NCBI GenBank assembly: GCA_023091735.1
Contig: JALKBU010000289.1
Location: 1-51,395, forward strand
Direction: 5' to 3'
Source: Trichomonas tenax
Taxonomy: Eukaryota; Parabasalia; Trichomonadida; Trichomonadidae
DNA length: 51,395 nt
Shown: piece by piece, positions 9,880 to 19,486 of the stretch
Position numbering within the stretch: position 1 is the stretch's first letter
Layout of the letters: every line of letters starts with the position of its first letter
Program-made: the position numbers and the translations under genes
The notes under the pieces: model-generated
Seen by the model: the letters and a program-made list of their open reading frames with translations, nothing else
Database searches by the model: none
What the model was told of the DNA's origin: nothing

Positions 9880-10782
9880 TCTCGGATGGAGCAGTTTGCA
9901 AGTTTTAGAATATATTCTTCTGTTGTAAAAATACCAAGACTATCAACTCCTTGTGTATTATTGATGACATTACAGGAATTATATACATAATTTGAGCCTT
10001 TGTGACAAAAGCAAATACAACAAAATGCATGGTTGGAAGCAAACGTTGAATAATTGATCTATCCTTCAATTTGAGCATATGTAAGATATAATGCGGCATA
10101 TATATCAAGCTCATTCTTCGAAACATTTGATAAAAGAAAACTTATATTTCCTTCATCTAAACTCATTAAAATATAACCATTAACATGAGAACATGAACAA
10201 ATAGAACAGCCAGTAATTAAATTTTTTGATCACCATTTAAATTGATGTATGAATATGAACCATAAACATTGATTTCCAAAATGAAAGTATTTATAACACA
10301 AGATTACTTTTGAACTACACTTGTATCACCTTGAATAAAAATTGCACCACCATTAAATTTGTGTGTAATATTTTTGAATATACACTTGCAATGAAGAAGC
10401 TTCACATTGCCATATATGTAAATCACTCCATTTTTAGAATCTTCAAATGAGCATTTAAATAAATAAATAAATGCATTTTTTATCTTCAAGAATTGAACAG
10501 ATATTAAATTGCTTATTGCTTATTTCATCAGGTGAATCTTTTCCATAGTATTTATTCCAAGAGTCAAGGGGAACAGAGTCCCAATGCCTAAGATGTGAAA
10601 TTCTGAAGTTTACAATTGGGTATTTCCAAAAATTGGTGCATCAAATTGAGTTTCTCTATGATTTTTTTGATAGCTTCAACGGAGTGATTTTTTAAAATAT
10701 GTACATCAACAGATTTGCCTTTTTCTTTGTAGCAAATATCAAAAATCATAAAATATGTGAATGAAAAATTGAACTTAAACAC
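9880..10782 (-). pseudogene. Decayed right-handed beta-helix (Pmp-like) protein gene, copy 1
   Basis: Several minus-strand frames together spell one protein with frameshifts and stops. The order is a leader segment (from 10782), then RHWDSVPLDSWNKYYG (about 10540-10590). Next comes FIYLFKCSFEDSKNG, then LLHCKCIFKNITHKFNGGAI (about 10320-10460), and a degraded tail down to about 9905. The C-x-F-x-x-x and GGAI pattern is that of polymorphic membrane protein/parallel beta-helix repeats, which form a large surface-protein family in trichomonads. The W-x-x-YYG opening is shared with the copies at 15003 and 45915. Boundaries are approximate. Function, if any, is lost; the family is probably membrane or secreted. 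Confidence 0.6.
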
Positions 10783-10910
10783 ATTGTTGTTGATTCTGAA
10801 GCTATTGTAGTAGCTGAGCTTAAATGAGGAAAATTCATCATATTGAGGATCTTTCGTTCAATATTATTTGCCACATAAAGAGGTAAATGACATGTAAATT
10901 ATTTTATTTG
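10783..10910. other. Short spacer before the VPS8-like gene
   Basis: AT-rich spacer between the decayed beta-helix gene and the VPS8-like gene, holding the upstream part of the latter's promoter. Confidence 0.4.
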
Positions 10911-10922
10911 TCATTTCACACA
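10911..10922 (+). promoter_or_regulatory. Initiator-like element of the VPS8-like gene
   Basis: TCATTTCACACA directly abuts the ATG at 10923. It contains two TCA-Y matches to the trichomonad initiator. It favours 10923 over the in-frame ATG at 10887, which would place this element inside the coding sequence. Confidence 0.5.
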
Positions 10923-13900
10923 ATGTCATCTCTGTCATTCAACATCTCAAATCTTCCGGGGATAGAAGAGTTCTTTCATGATAGAGATGACATCAAGACC
11001 ACGCGGGTCGCTGCTGCAAAGAATACGATTGCGTTTGTAGCATCAGAAGACCCTTTTCCGTATCTTTATTTCTTAGATACGAAGCAGGTCTCAAATCCAT
11101 CGATTGATGTATCAATCCTAGATTCTTATGTTGTCAACAAACCACTTATTACGGCTTTAGACATATCTTCTGATGGATTATATGTCGTTACAGGGTATAA
11201 CAACGGACAAATTATCCTTTGGAATACAAAACTGAGGATAAGAGTTGCGTATTTCACTGTTGCAGGACGTTCCCAGGTCAATTCTATTTGTTTTGCACCT
11301 GATATGTCAACAATTTTTGTAGCTTTAAGCAACAACCAAGTTCATCAGTTATCACTGATGTCAATTATGGACTATCTTACGATCAAAGCTGACGGATTCT
11401 TCTTTCCTGTAAGAACTCCAGCAAATCAAATCAAATCGATGTCTTTTTGCGATTTTTCACGCGTATACATAGCACTTTCATTCGATGATTCTGTTAGAAT
11501 CATTGTTCCAAGTGATAACAAGAAGCTTATTATGGAAGCAAAGTACGATAATCCAATTATTTCATTATCAAATTACGAATGGACAATTTATTTCGCAGTA
11601 GCATCTAAAAACGCAATACACGTGTACTCTATTAATGACAATGATGAATGTAATCTTATTACAAAGAAAGAATTTAATGCAACAATATCAAATATCGAGT
11701 TTATCACAAGTTCAATTCTTTCAGTCTTTGTTGGTGAAGAATTACAACTTGTTCATATCTCAGGAAGATCTCTTTTAACAACAAATAAAATTCCGAATTC
11801 ACCAAAATTACTTTCATCAATCGAAGGCTCAATCATTGTCTTCCCTCAGCTCATAGAAATTGAGCAGTGGAAGCAAAAACTCGACGAACTGCAAAAAGAA
11901 GGAAAATTCCAAGAAGCAATTTCCACTGCTTTATCCATTTATAATGGTGATAGTGTTGAATTTGAATGTTCAATAGATAGAGATGACATCAGAGATTATA
12001 TCAACAACTTGTTGGTTGCCTTTGTTAAAAGCGGACAAGTCAGTCAACAAGATATGTTATTGATTGCAAATGCAGCAATTGAAACAGAAAGTCCACACCA
12101 TCTCCTGAGACTTGGCTTATTAGAACTCGCAGACTCGAAGATTCAACATCCTTTGATTGTTGCTTTGCTGTCTGCGGCTGCAAGTAGATCGGATTTAGCG
12201 CCTTCAATCGTCAGGAAAGTTATAGAATTGAGTGATGTCGAAAGCGATGTTTTGGAATCCTTCCTTATGAGAATCACATTACCTCCAAGTTTCACACAAG
12301 AAGTTATTGCTTTCGCAAAGAAGAAGCACTTCACGAGATTTTTGATTCATCACTTTGATAGCGTTTACAATAATATTTTCCCAATATTTGCCGATGTTGT
12401 TGAAAATGGGCAAAAGAATGATATTGCTGCCGCATTGAGACATGTTTTCTTGAGTGGAGAGTTTGAATCACACAAATCAAATATTTGCATTGTTTGGTTA
12501 TTCGACAATTCAGCGCAGAGAATTAGAAAGTGTTTCGAAGCAGATTGGAATCTATCAGCACAGTTGTTTAGAGTTTTCCTTTCACAAACTCCAATCAAAT
12601 TCTCTTCTTCACAGAAGTTAACAGCAGAAGACATAACAACTACTACAGCCGTTAGTTTTGATGGTGCTCCACTTGGCGCTGCTGACAATCTTTTTAATGC
12701 ACTTGCTGAGAGTTTGCTCAACTTGCCAAACGTCAGTATTCCTTCTGAGTCACTCAAGACATTCATTAGCTTCATTTTCGAAAGCCACGCAGATAAAGTC
12801 ACACGAGAAAAACTTTTTGTTAGAATATCAGAGAAGGAATTCCCAGGAACTATTCTCATGAGTGATTTCTCCCAGCTGTGCGTTTCTGCAGGCTTTAGCA
12901 ATGTTGTTATGAAATACTTCGATGATATTGATTATGAATCGGTTATTACATCGATTTTATTATCAGATTCACCAGCTGATGCATTTGAATTCCTTGAGAA
13001 TGTACAAAGGAATAAATCCAGAGCAAATGTTGCAATCAGACATCGCTTCAATGCTTTGTTGTACTTAGATCCTCTGAGATTCGTTAAGCTGATTGTGACG
13101 AAATATAAAGATCTCCATCCAGTGATTGTTCAAAGCCTCGATAATCCTCCAACAATTATAATGTATTATGAAAGCTTATTTGCTCTTGAAAATGGAAATT
13201 ACGCTACAAAAGATGATTCTATCTTCTTTATTGATTTCTTGTTCAAATACAACATCAACGGATTCGTGAAATTTGTTTCGAATCCATGCGTTCTATCCCA
13301 AGATGAAGTATATGAATTATGCATGAAGAAGGATTTATTCATTGGCTGTTCAGCAATTCATGTACTTAAGAAAGAATGGTCTAAGGCGTTCGAGTTTTAT
13401 GAAAAGCATCTTGCAGCTGGTGGCCTTATGTGCCCTGACTTATCGAGGCAGCTGATCGAGAACCTACTGCAGATCGAAACAGCCACTCACTCTAAAGTCA
13501 TCAGATCAATCCTCAATCCTCTCATTCAGTCAACTGGTGGCGAAAACGATGCTGAAATGACAAGAGAGTTTCTTGACATAAGCTGCAGCAAGATTGATCG
13601 ACACAAAGTTCTCTTGGCAGTATTACCTCTTATTACATCAACACTAGAAAAGTCCAGAGTCAGATCTACACTTCTTAAGTTCGTGAAGAGCTTTAACTGT
13701 TTCTATACAATGAACAAACCAAAAGATTTAACTTTATCCAAGACACTTCATCGTATTTCAGAGAAATCAGCTGGAGAAGCTCTCACCAGCAGTTCTCTCA
13801 CTGTCATCGACGGTGGTGATGGTGTTACGCTGCTGTCAACTCACGCGAGTGATAGTGAGAATGCAAAGAAGATGCCAAATGAATTACTTGCTGACGTCAA

Positions 13901-13997
13901 AAGTGCATTCCAGGGTGCAGAATCGATCTTTGTAGAAGAAGGAAACAGAGTTAGTCAGGACATTGATGCGACAATTGTTCTCCTGGTTGATATGTGA
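10923..13997 (+). CDS. VPS8-like CORVET/HOPS tether subunit
   Basis: A 1024-residue protein with a WD-type beta-propeller in about residues 1-300, for example ITALDISSDGLYVVTGYNNG with a following W, and an alpha-solenoid from about 320 to the end. VPS8 is the CORVET subunit that, with VPS18, tethers early-endosomal membranes to Rab5-type GTPases. The match is by architecture and by two solenoid signatures. One is IEQWKQKLDELQKEGKFQEA after the propeller. The other is LDPLRFVKLIVTKY, followed by VIVQSLDNPP and YYESLFALENG, resembling the VPS8 stretch near the clathrin-type repeat. No RING is seen at the C-terminus, although many VPS8 proteins have one. VPS41 or another propeller-solenoid tether is the alternative. 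The frame is intact; the stop is TGA. Confidence 0.6.
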   Translation: MSSLSFNISNLPGIEEFFHDRDDIKTTRVAAAKNTIAFVASEDPFPYLYFLDTKQVSNPSIDVSILDSYVVNKPLITALDISSDGLYVVTGYNNGQIILWNTKLRIRVAYFTVAGRSQVNSICFAPDMSTIFVALSNNQVHQLSLMSIMDYLTIKADGFFFPVRTPANQIKSMSFCDFSRVYIALSFDDSVRIIVPSDNKKLIMEAKYDNPIISLSNYEWTIYFAVASKNAIHVYSINDNDECNLITKKEFNATISNIEFITSSILSVFVGEELQLVHISGRSLLTTNKIPNSPKLLSSIEGSIIVFPQLIEIEQWKQKLDELQKEGKFQEAISTALSIYNGDSVEFECSIDRDDIRDYINNLLVAFVKSGQVSQQDMLLIANAAIETESPHHLLRLGLLELADSKIQHPLIVALLSAAASRSDLAPSIVRKVIELSDVESDVLESFLMRITLPPSFTQEVIAFAKKKHFTRFLIHHFDSVYNNIFPIFADVVENGQKNDIAAALRHVFLSGEFESHKSNICIVWLFDNSAQRIRKCFEADWNLSAQLFRVFLSQTPIKFSSSQKLTAEDITTTTAVSFDGAPLGAADNLFNALAESLLNLPNVSIPSESLKTFISFIFESHADKVTREKLFVRISEKEFPGTILMSDFSQLCVSAGFSNVVMKYFDDIDYESVITSILLSDSPADAFEFLENVQRNKSRANVAIRHRFNALLYLDPLRFVKLIVTKYKDLHPVIVQSLDNPPTIIMYYESLFALENGNYATKDDSIFFIDFLFKYNINGFVKFVSNPCVLSQDEVYELCMKKDLFIGCSAIHVLKKEWSKAFEFYEKHLAAGGLMCPDLSRQLIENLLQIETATHSKVIRSILNPLIQSTGGENDAEMTREFLDISCSKIDRHKVLLAVLPLITSTLEKSRVRSTLLKFVKSFNCFYTMNKPKDLTLSKTLHRISEKSAGEALTSSSLTVIDGGDGVTLLSTHASDSENAKKMPNELLADVKSAFQGAESIFVEEGNRVSQDIDATIVLLVDM

Positions 13998-15002
13998 TTT
14001 ACTTATCCTTGTTAAATTAAACTGTATTTTGTATTTTAAATGTTTCTGAAAACATAAAGTGATCATAGTTGGGGCCACTTCGCCGCGATTTTGCAAGCTA
14101 TCTATCCACACGATCTGGAAGATCCTAGGTGATAAACTTGTGCACACCTTGTGAACTTTGGTTTGGAAGATGAAAATCTCCACTTCATGCTAGAATCTCG
14201 AAATTAGATCTTTTTCAAAACTCTTCGAGTTGGTCTTCCCGTCCAATATAGATAGATTCTACACATCCTAGTGATAGCTATTCACACATATTTTCACTTC
14301 TTAGCATTGTAATATTCCTTTGTTGAACTAGTAAAGTTTACAGCCATTAGCATATGCTCAGAGAAGTATTACTTTCAGGTATGAATGACGGCATGATGCT
14401 GCAAACTGCTGTACAGTGATCACATGCTCAAAAAAACTGCCGGCATGATTAAAACATCTTTTCTAGAATTCATATTATTGCTTGCACATTGCTTAATACA
14501 CGACCCATGTGCAAACAAAGTGTGGCCCTCAGTAAGGCTTTTATGCATTTTTAATAGGTACAACTAAGCTAAGAATTTATTGTGAAAAATTTACATACCG
14601 CTTGACAAATCAAAAACCTTAAAATTTTGGTCAACCACCACGTTTTTTTGAGAACAAACCGTCAGAGGCTCTAATCATGAAAACAACGTTCTATATATTG
14701 TCATATATCTATGGTTGAATTTGGAGTGTTATTGAAGTTCCATGATTGTAATATGAAACCATAACTATCGTTTTTAAACTTTTTTACGAAAAAATTGAAT
14801 GCAATAGAATTTAAGTTTTGAATAGTTGAATAAAATTCAATATTTCAAATATACATGAAAATACTTCATTATGAAGCTTAGTTAAAATGTGCTCTGAAAT
14901 TATGCAATTGAAAACTAACCTTTTTTTCCAAACAACACTGACAAATTGAATAAGGCCTTAATTTTTCTATAGTTTGGTCTTGAGAGTCTATAATATAGAT
15001 AT
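13998..15002. other. Gene-poor region, possible mobile-element remnant
   Basis: No intact gene. About 14060-14280 is less AT-rich than the surrounding DNA and reads for short stretches as protein (for example GATSPRFCKLSIHTIWKILGD on the plus strand near 14070), interrupted by stops. This could be a remnant of a gene or transposon, but I cannot name it. The rest is AT-rich. Confidence 0.3.
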
Positions 15003-16070
15003 ATGCATATATTTACCGATTTTGAGGACTATAATTCCTTTAAAAGTGACATAACAATGTTGATGAATTTATTGTTTCGTCGAAATTTATGCAATGACTG
15101 GAGCACATATTATGGGAACACGGGAAAGAAAGAATATAGAAACATAGGAACTCGGATTTTTGTAAATGAATCCAATACACACTGTTTCAGTGTATATTTA
15201 TGCAATTTTGAAAGCTTCGCTAACAGTGCTATTAATGTTTATATTGACAATGAAGCTTGAAAAATCCACATCTACATTGGAAGTAGCTCTTTTAGATATT
15301 GTGTTCGGACTAATGGAGGCGCTGGTGGAGCCGTTTTAATTTATTCTGCCACCGAAATTATACAAGAAAAAATAAACGCTTACAAAAGCTTTTCACATAA
15401 CTATGGACAGTATTGTGAGTGTTACTTATTTTATTCTGTACAGAAGACTAATCGAATTTTTTATTAACTTCATCAATTGATTCCTCCGACAAAAGATATG
15501 GTGAAGGATACAGTACTACAAGTTTGCGTGGAGGACAAGTGAAAATGCTATCAACCAATGTAACTAATTTCAAACCTATGGATGCCTTAGGTTTGGCTTT
15601 TATCGTATATTCTCCGAGCAAGATCAATTTATTGAAATTCTATAATAATACAATGCGCCCACATTATGGCGAAATTATAAGCTGTAGTTCATTTAATGTA
15701 ACTTATTCTATTTTCTATAGAAATGGTGATGGAAAAAAATCATGCTTTTATTTGCAGTGATGATGTCAACATAACAGATCGAGTAATTTTCGAAAATAAT
15801 TTTAACTATACTTTTTTCTTTAGTTCCAATGAAAAAATTAATGTGAATAACTGCTGCATTGATGACATATCGAAAACAGGGAACAGAATATTAAATGTAA
15901 TTAATCAGACTAGTAACTGCAGCTCATTGATCCCCACAGATGAACCACAAACATCTGCAATTACAAAAAAGCCTTTCATTGAAAGAAAATGCTATCCAAA
16001 GATGATTCGAATCTTTCTGAAAGAGGGAACAATTGATTGCAACAAAGGTTCAAACATATACACAATTTAG
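15003..16070 (+). pseudogene. Decayed right-handed beta-helix (Pmp-like) protein gene, copy 2
   Basis: A run of plus-strand fragments in changing frames that follow the same order as copy 1. They are CNDWSTYYGNTG (about 15090), then FSVYLCNFESFANSAINVYI (ending in a stop at 15260), and SSSFRYCVRTNGGAGGAVLI (about 15280-15345). These continue as NYGQYCECYLF, then DSSDKRYGEGYSTTSLRGGQ (from about 15480) and VNNCCIDDISKTGN (about 15840). The last open frame ends at 16070. At least three frame changes or stops break it. It belongs to the same beta-helix family as 9880-10782 and 45915-46865. The C-terminal part is better preserved than in copy 1, suggesting later decay or independent copying. Confidence 0.65.
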
Positions 16071-16441
16071 GATTCTCCATATCAAAACGTTTGGGCATCC
16101 AATATAAAAAATGAAATAATTCCAGCTTTTCTTAGTAATTCAATCATTGTTTTTGAGCAACTGTATCATATTCTAATTACATAAAGACAACAGAGATTCT
16201 AATAGCTTGTTGACAGCATATTACTAAGCCTTGGAGCGGAACATTTTCATCATGCATGAAGTAGATAATAAAGTAAAGGTATAGCTATCTAACATTAGTC
16301 AATATCACTAAGCACAGTAAAGTCTAAAGATATATGAAAGATTCAGTTGTATTTTGTGTTGTTTTTATAAGCTGTCAATAAATTATTTATTTGTCAAAAA
16401 TTATTTGTCAAGTGTCAAAAGTAGGTCTGTTATTTTTCAGT
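16071..16441. other. Intergenic, promoter side of RPC3
   Basis: AT-rich. Close to the gene it has three TGTCAA repeats (about 16391-16418: TTTGTCAAAAATTATTTGTC, then AAGTGTCAAAAG), which resemble the TGTCA-type start elements elsewhere in the window. A 20-base GTAGGT...TTTCAG stretch (16421-16440) lies just before the ATG. Confidence 0.45.
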
Positions 16442-17728
16442 ATGCAAGATCAATCAAAATATTGGGGACAAGATCACGATCAAGTTCTATTTACGTTATG
16501 CACAGAACTCGTTCGTCAGCAGCTTGGTGAAGAATCTGCACTGATTGTCGAAAAACTCGCAGAACCTGTTGATACCGTTTCTCAATTGCAAAATAAGTGC
16601 GGGTTACCAGAAATTAAGTTTAATTCAGCATTCAATATGCTTTGTAATGCAGGAATTGTCACTCCTGAACCAAAAATTGCAATTGTTCCAGTCACAATTA
16701 TCTCATATCTTACTTTGCCTCATTTTGTTAAATTTGCTCAGCAGTTTTACATTATACCACAGGACAGGGACTTGATAGAGACAATTACAACGAAAATTAT
16801 CAAAGTTCCAACTTTAACTTCAGCAAAATTAGTAGATACGCTTGCTACAGAGGATCCAAAGTTCGATAGAATTCGTGCCATTAAAGTTATAGAATATTTG
16901 GTATCCAAAAAAGTATATACTCGCTCAGATGAAGAAATTATTTCTTTCAATCCACAAAAATTCTTAATAAACCTACGTTTACAGGCGCTCGAAACACTTG
17001 TTGAGTACCAGGACCATCGTGTTATCGAGGTTGTTCGTGCATTATTCTCTCCAGAATTTAAAGAAGATATTTTAATCGAGTGTAATATAGTTAAAGTGGA
17101 CAGAGATGAGATCATTCAAGCACTTGTACAGCTTGCAGGTATGAAAGAAAATGAAATCATCGGAATATTAAGTATTCTGGCTTCGCCGGAAATTTGCTTA
17201 TTTAGTCCTGATTTTACAACTATTAGGCCAATGTATGCTATCCATATCTTCAGAATTAAGATGATTGCGTCGTTATTATCAGAGATTGGCCATCCACTCG
17301 CTCGCAGAGTTATCAATATGCTTCTCAAATATGAACAAATCGAAACAGTTAAATTCTGTGACTTGCTAATGCTTCCAAAGCAAGAAGCACTGAACCTGCT
17401 TGCTACAATGCAGCGCCTTGGTGTGATAACAAATGATGAGCTTGAAGATGCTTCACACACAACACTAAAGCGCAAATATAATATTTGGAAGATTGATCTC
17501 GCCAGGGCTACAAACAATGCTGGTGCTTATCTTCTTGCTGTTATTGGTTCTTTGATGTTCAATGTTGACGAAGAGAAGAGGGAAAATAAGTCAATTTTAG
17601 AGCAAAACATTGAAATACTTCCATCAAATCAGAAGCAAGCTAGAAAAGTCATGGATGAAAGATTGAAGATACTGAACAACACCATTATTGATGTCACTAG
17701 AAAATACTTTGAAATTCATCAGCTTTAA
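16442..17728 (+). CDS. POLR3C: DNA-directed RNA polymerase III subunit RPC3 (RPC82/POLR3C)
   Basis: Subunit of the RPC3-RPC6-RPC7 heterotrimer of RNA polymerase III, needed for initiation on tRNA, 5S and other small RNA genes. The 428 residues contain the expected tandem winged-helix domains. The N-terminal one spans about 8-80. The C-terminal one is diagnostic: ARRVINMLLKYEQIETVKFC, then LPKQEALNLLATMQRLGVI, KYNIWKIDLARA, and the ENKSILE helix. The C-terminus is a coiled coil (about 365-428). It is shorter than the human protein (about 534 residues) because the central acidic/basic linker is reduced. The frame stays open upstream only through a TTG, so ATG at 16442 is used. Same strand as the two following genes but with its own 157-base spacer. 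Confidence 0.85.
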   Translation: MQDQSKYWGQDHDQVLFTLCTELVRQQLGEESALIVEKLAEPVDTVSQLQNKCGLPEIKFNSAFNMLCNAGIVTPEPKIAIVPVTIISYLTLPHFVKFAQQFYIIPQDRDLIETITTKIIKVPTLTSAKLVDTLATEDPKFDRIRAIKVIEYLVSKKVYTRSDEEIISFNPQKFLINLRLQALETLVEYQDHRVIEVVRALFSPEFKEDILIECNIVKVDRDEIIQALVQLAGMKENEIIGILSILASPEICLFSPDFTTIRPMYAIHIFRIKMIASLLSEIGHPLARRVINMLLKYEQIETVKFCDLLMLPKQEALNLLATMQRLGVITNDELEDASHTTLKRKYNIWKIDLARATNNAGAYLLAVIGSLMFNVDEEKRENKSILEQNIEILPSNQKQARKVMDERLKILNNTIIDVTRKYFEIHQL

Positions 17729-17860
17729 TGTTATTGTTAATGTATAAATATTTTTCTGTTTTATTATTGTTGAATATATTAAGTCATAGCAAGCAATCAT
17801 CTTCATGATTATAATGACGTATCAATAAATCAATTTTCCACCAAATTTCGAATGACCTGG

Positions 17861-17885
17861 TCACTTTTCTAGGCTGTCATTTTTT
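17861..17885 (+). promoter_or_regulatory. Double initiator-like motif before the orphan at 17886
   Basis: Two TCA-Y-T motifs lie in the last 25 bases before the start: TCACTTTTCT (17861-17870) and TCATTTTTT (17877-17885), the latter directly touching the ATG. Both fit the trichomonad initiator. Confidence 0.5.
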
Positions 17886-19040
17886 ATGAAGTGTACAGTT
17901 TCCTTTTATAATCAATCAATGAATATAGATTTTCGTGAGGATATGCTCAGACTTGGCAAATTGAAGGAAATAGTTAAACGAGAAATGAAAATTTTCCCAT
18001 TGCAAGAAATCTTTCTAGAAAAATTCGAAGACAAGTCAGATGATTTTCCTATAAGGATAACACCCGAAACTAATTTGAATTTCATAGCATATGATGGCCT
18101 CAGAGAAAACTTTGCAGATAATTTAACTCTCGAAGATTTAATAAAAGAATTCAAGCGATTAAATGATATAAACAATAAAGAAGAGTACGAAGTTGTGTTC
18201 AAAATCAATAAGAAAAAGATACCATTTGCAGAACTTGATGTACAAGATATATTTTCAACATGTTACTTTATTAAATCCAACGAATTAAACAATTATAACC
18301 ACACTTCTTTTCACCACGAAATATTTGAACGAAGAACAAATCCATTATTAATAGCTTCAGAAGATCCAAATAATACGCATGCTAGAGTGAAATTTATAAC
18401 GTTTGGAAATAAAAAAGAAGAAAAATCAATTGATATTCAAAGATTGGCTCTAAAAGAACAAATATTAAAAATCATCAAAGATAATTTCGGTGTAGATCCA
18501 TCAAGAGTGTTCTTACGAAATTCAAATGTAGTAGTAGAGCTGGCAGGTGGAAATGCATATAATATTAAAGAAAAAGATGAAATATTATTTATAAATCCAC
18601 AATATGAATTGCCAATAGCTCATGAAATGAAAAATGAGATGCCCAAGGAACTGCCCAAGGCACCACCGGCGAGTCTGAGTATTAAAAGGGAAATTAAAGA
18701 AAAATTGCAACCAGATAGTCTAAATCATAGTTTTCCAAAGTACAAGGAATGCGAAGGCATGTTCCAATCTCCAAACCGTATTTTTGCTTTCCAGGTAAAC
18801 TGCAGCATAATGCAAGATCCTAATAGAGCTCATGCAAAGGCATATTCAAATCCCAATGTGAAATTTGAAGATGTTGTTAATGCATTGCAGAAAAACTCAC
18901 AGAATTCAGAAGATGAGATTAATGATGTTATACAAACATATAAAGCGAAGACTCAAAAAGAATATCCTGATGATATCGAAATATATTTCCATCCATGTCC
19001 TGAAGTTCCGAATCCTCTTGTTTGGAAAACATATAGTTAG
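17886..19040 (+). CDS. Hypothetical protein with two possible ubiquitin-like folds
   Basis: A 384-residue protein that I do not recognise. Two segments have the rhythm of a ubiquitin-like beta-grasp fold. In 1-69 a two-strand opening (KCTVSFYNQSMNIDF) is followed by a helix (LGKLKEIVKREMKIFP) and short strands. In 166-236 the order is VKFITFGNK, SIDIQ, LKEQILKIIKDNFGVDPSRV, then VVVELAGGNAYNIKEKDEIL. Between them lie charged, helix-rich segments. After 240 there is a Pro/Lys linker and a conserved-looking tail with PNRIFAFQVNCSI and FHPCPEVPNPLVW. There is no signal peptide or membrane segment. It follows RPC3 by 157 bases on the same strand, but initiator-like motifs argue for independent transcription. 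Confidence 0.6.
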   Translation: MKCTVSFYNQSMNIDFREDMLRLGKLKEIVKREMKIFPLQEIFLEKFEDKSDDFPIRITPETNLNFIAYDGLRENFADNLTLEDLIKEFKRLNDINNKEEYEVVFKINKKKIPFAELDVQDIFSTCYFIKSNELNNYNHTSFHHEIFERRTNPLLIASEDPNNTHARVKFITFGNKKEEKSIDIQRLALKEQILKIIKDNFGVDPSRVFLRNSNVVVELAGGNAYNIKEKDEILFINPQYELPIAHEMKNEMPKELPKAPPASLSIKREIKEKLQPDSLNHSFPKYKECEGMFQSPNRIFAFQVNCSIMQDPNRAHAKAYSNPNVKFEDVVNALQKNSQNSEDEINDVIQTYKAKTQKEYPDDIEIYFHPCPEVPNPLVWKTYS

Positions 19041-19486
19041 ATTTGTTGATAGGCAAAGATCAATTTTAAGAATGAAAGTTTTGTATATCAAGCATAATAT
19101 TGGAAATATATTTTAATTCATATAATGTGAATTACAGATAACTTAACATTCCATCTATATTGATAATTATTTTTGCATTTTTTATAAAATGATTGCGGGG
19201 AGATTACAGAGGTGGAAACGTGATTTTGGAGAGGATTGTGAACGAAATAAATTCAATTTCAAAATTTGTTATTATATCATTTAATATGATTAAGAACAGA
19301 CTGCAGTGATGATGGAATAAATATAAAAGATTTATAGTGATTTATTTTATATATTATAATTTTGCACAATATTAAGTTGTTTGCACAGTTTGGTCGAAAA
19401 ATTGTAACAAAGAAAGAAAAGTATATCCAAAAACAAAAGCAAAGCATTTAAATATTAGAAAATCTGCAAAAAAACGTGTTTTCAAA
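19041..19486. other. Intergenic, dynein promoter side
   Basis: AT-rich, no open frame. I see no clear initiator match close to the dynein ATG; the sequence before it is ACGTGTTTTCAAA. Confidence 0.5.

Noticed and set aside
13884..14183. 99-codon minus-strand open frame overlapping the end of the VPS8-like gene
   Set aside because: It overlaps the coding sequence in antisense and has no homology signal.
16421..16440. Possible 20-base intron (GTAGGT...TTTCAG) just before the RPC3 start
   Set aside because: It is shorter than known parabasalid introns, lacks the ACTAAC-type branch/3' motif, and is not needed to keep the reading frame.
16391..16441. Upstream extension of RPC3 beginning at TTG
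   Set aside because: No ATG in the extension, and it would translate the TGTCAA promoter-like repeats.
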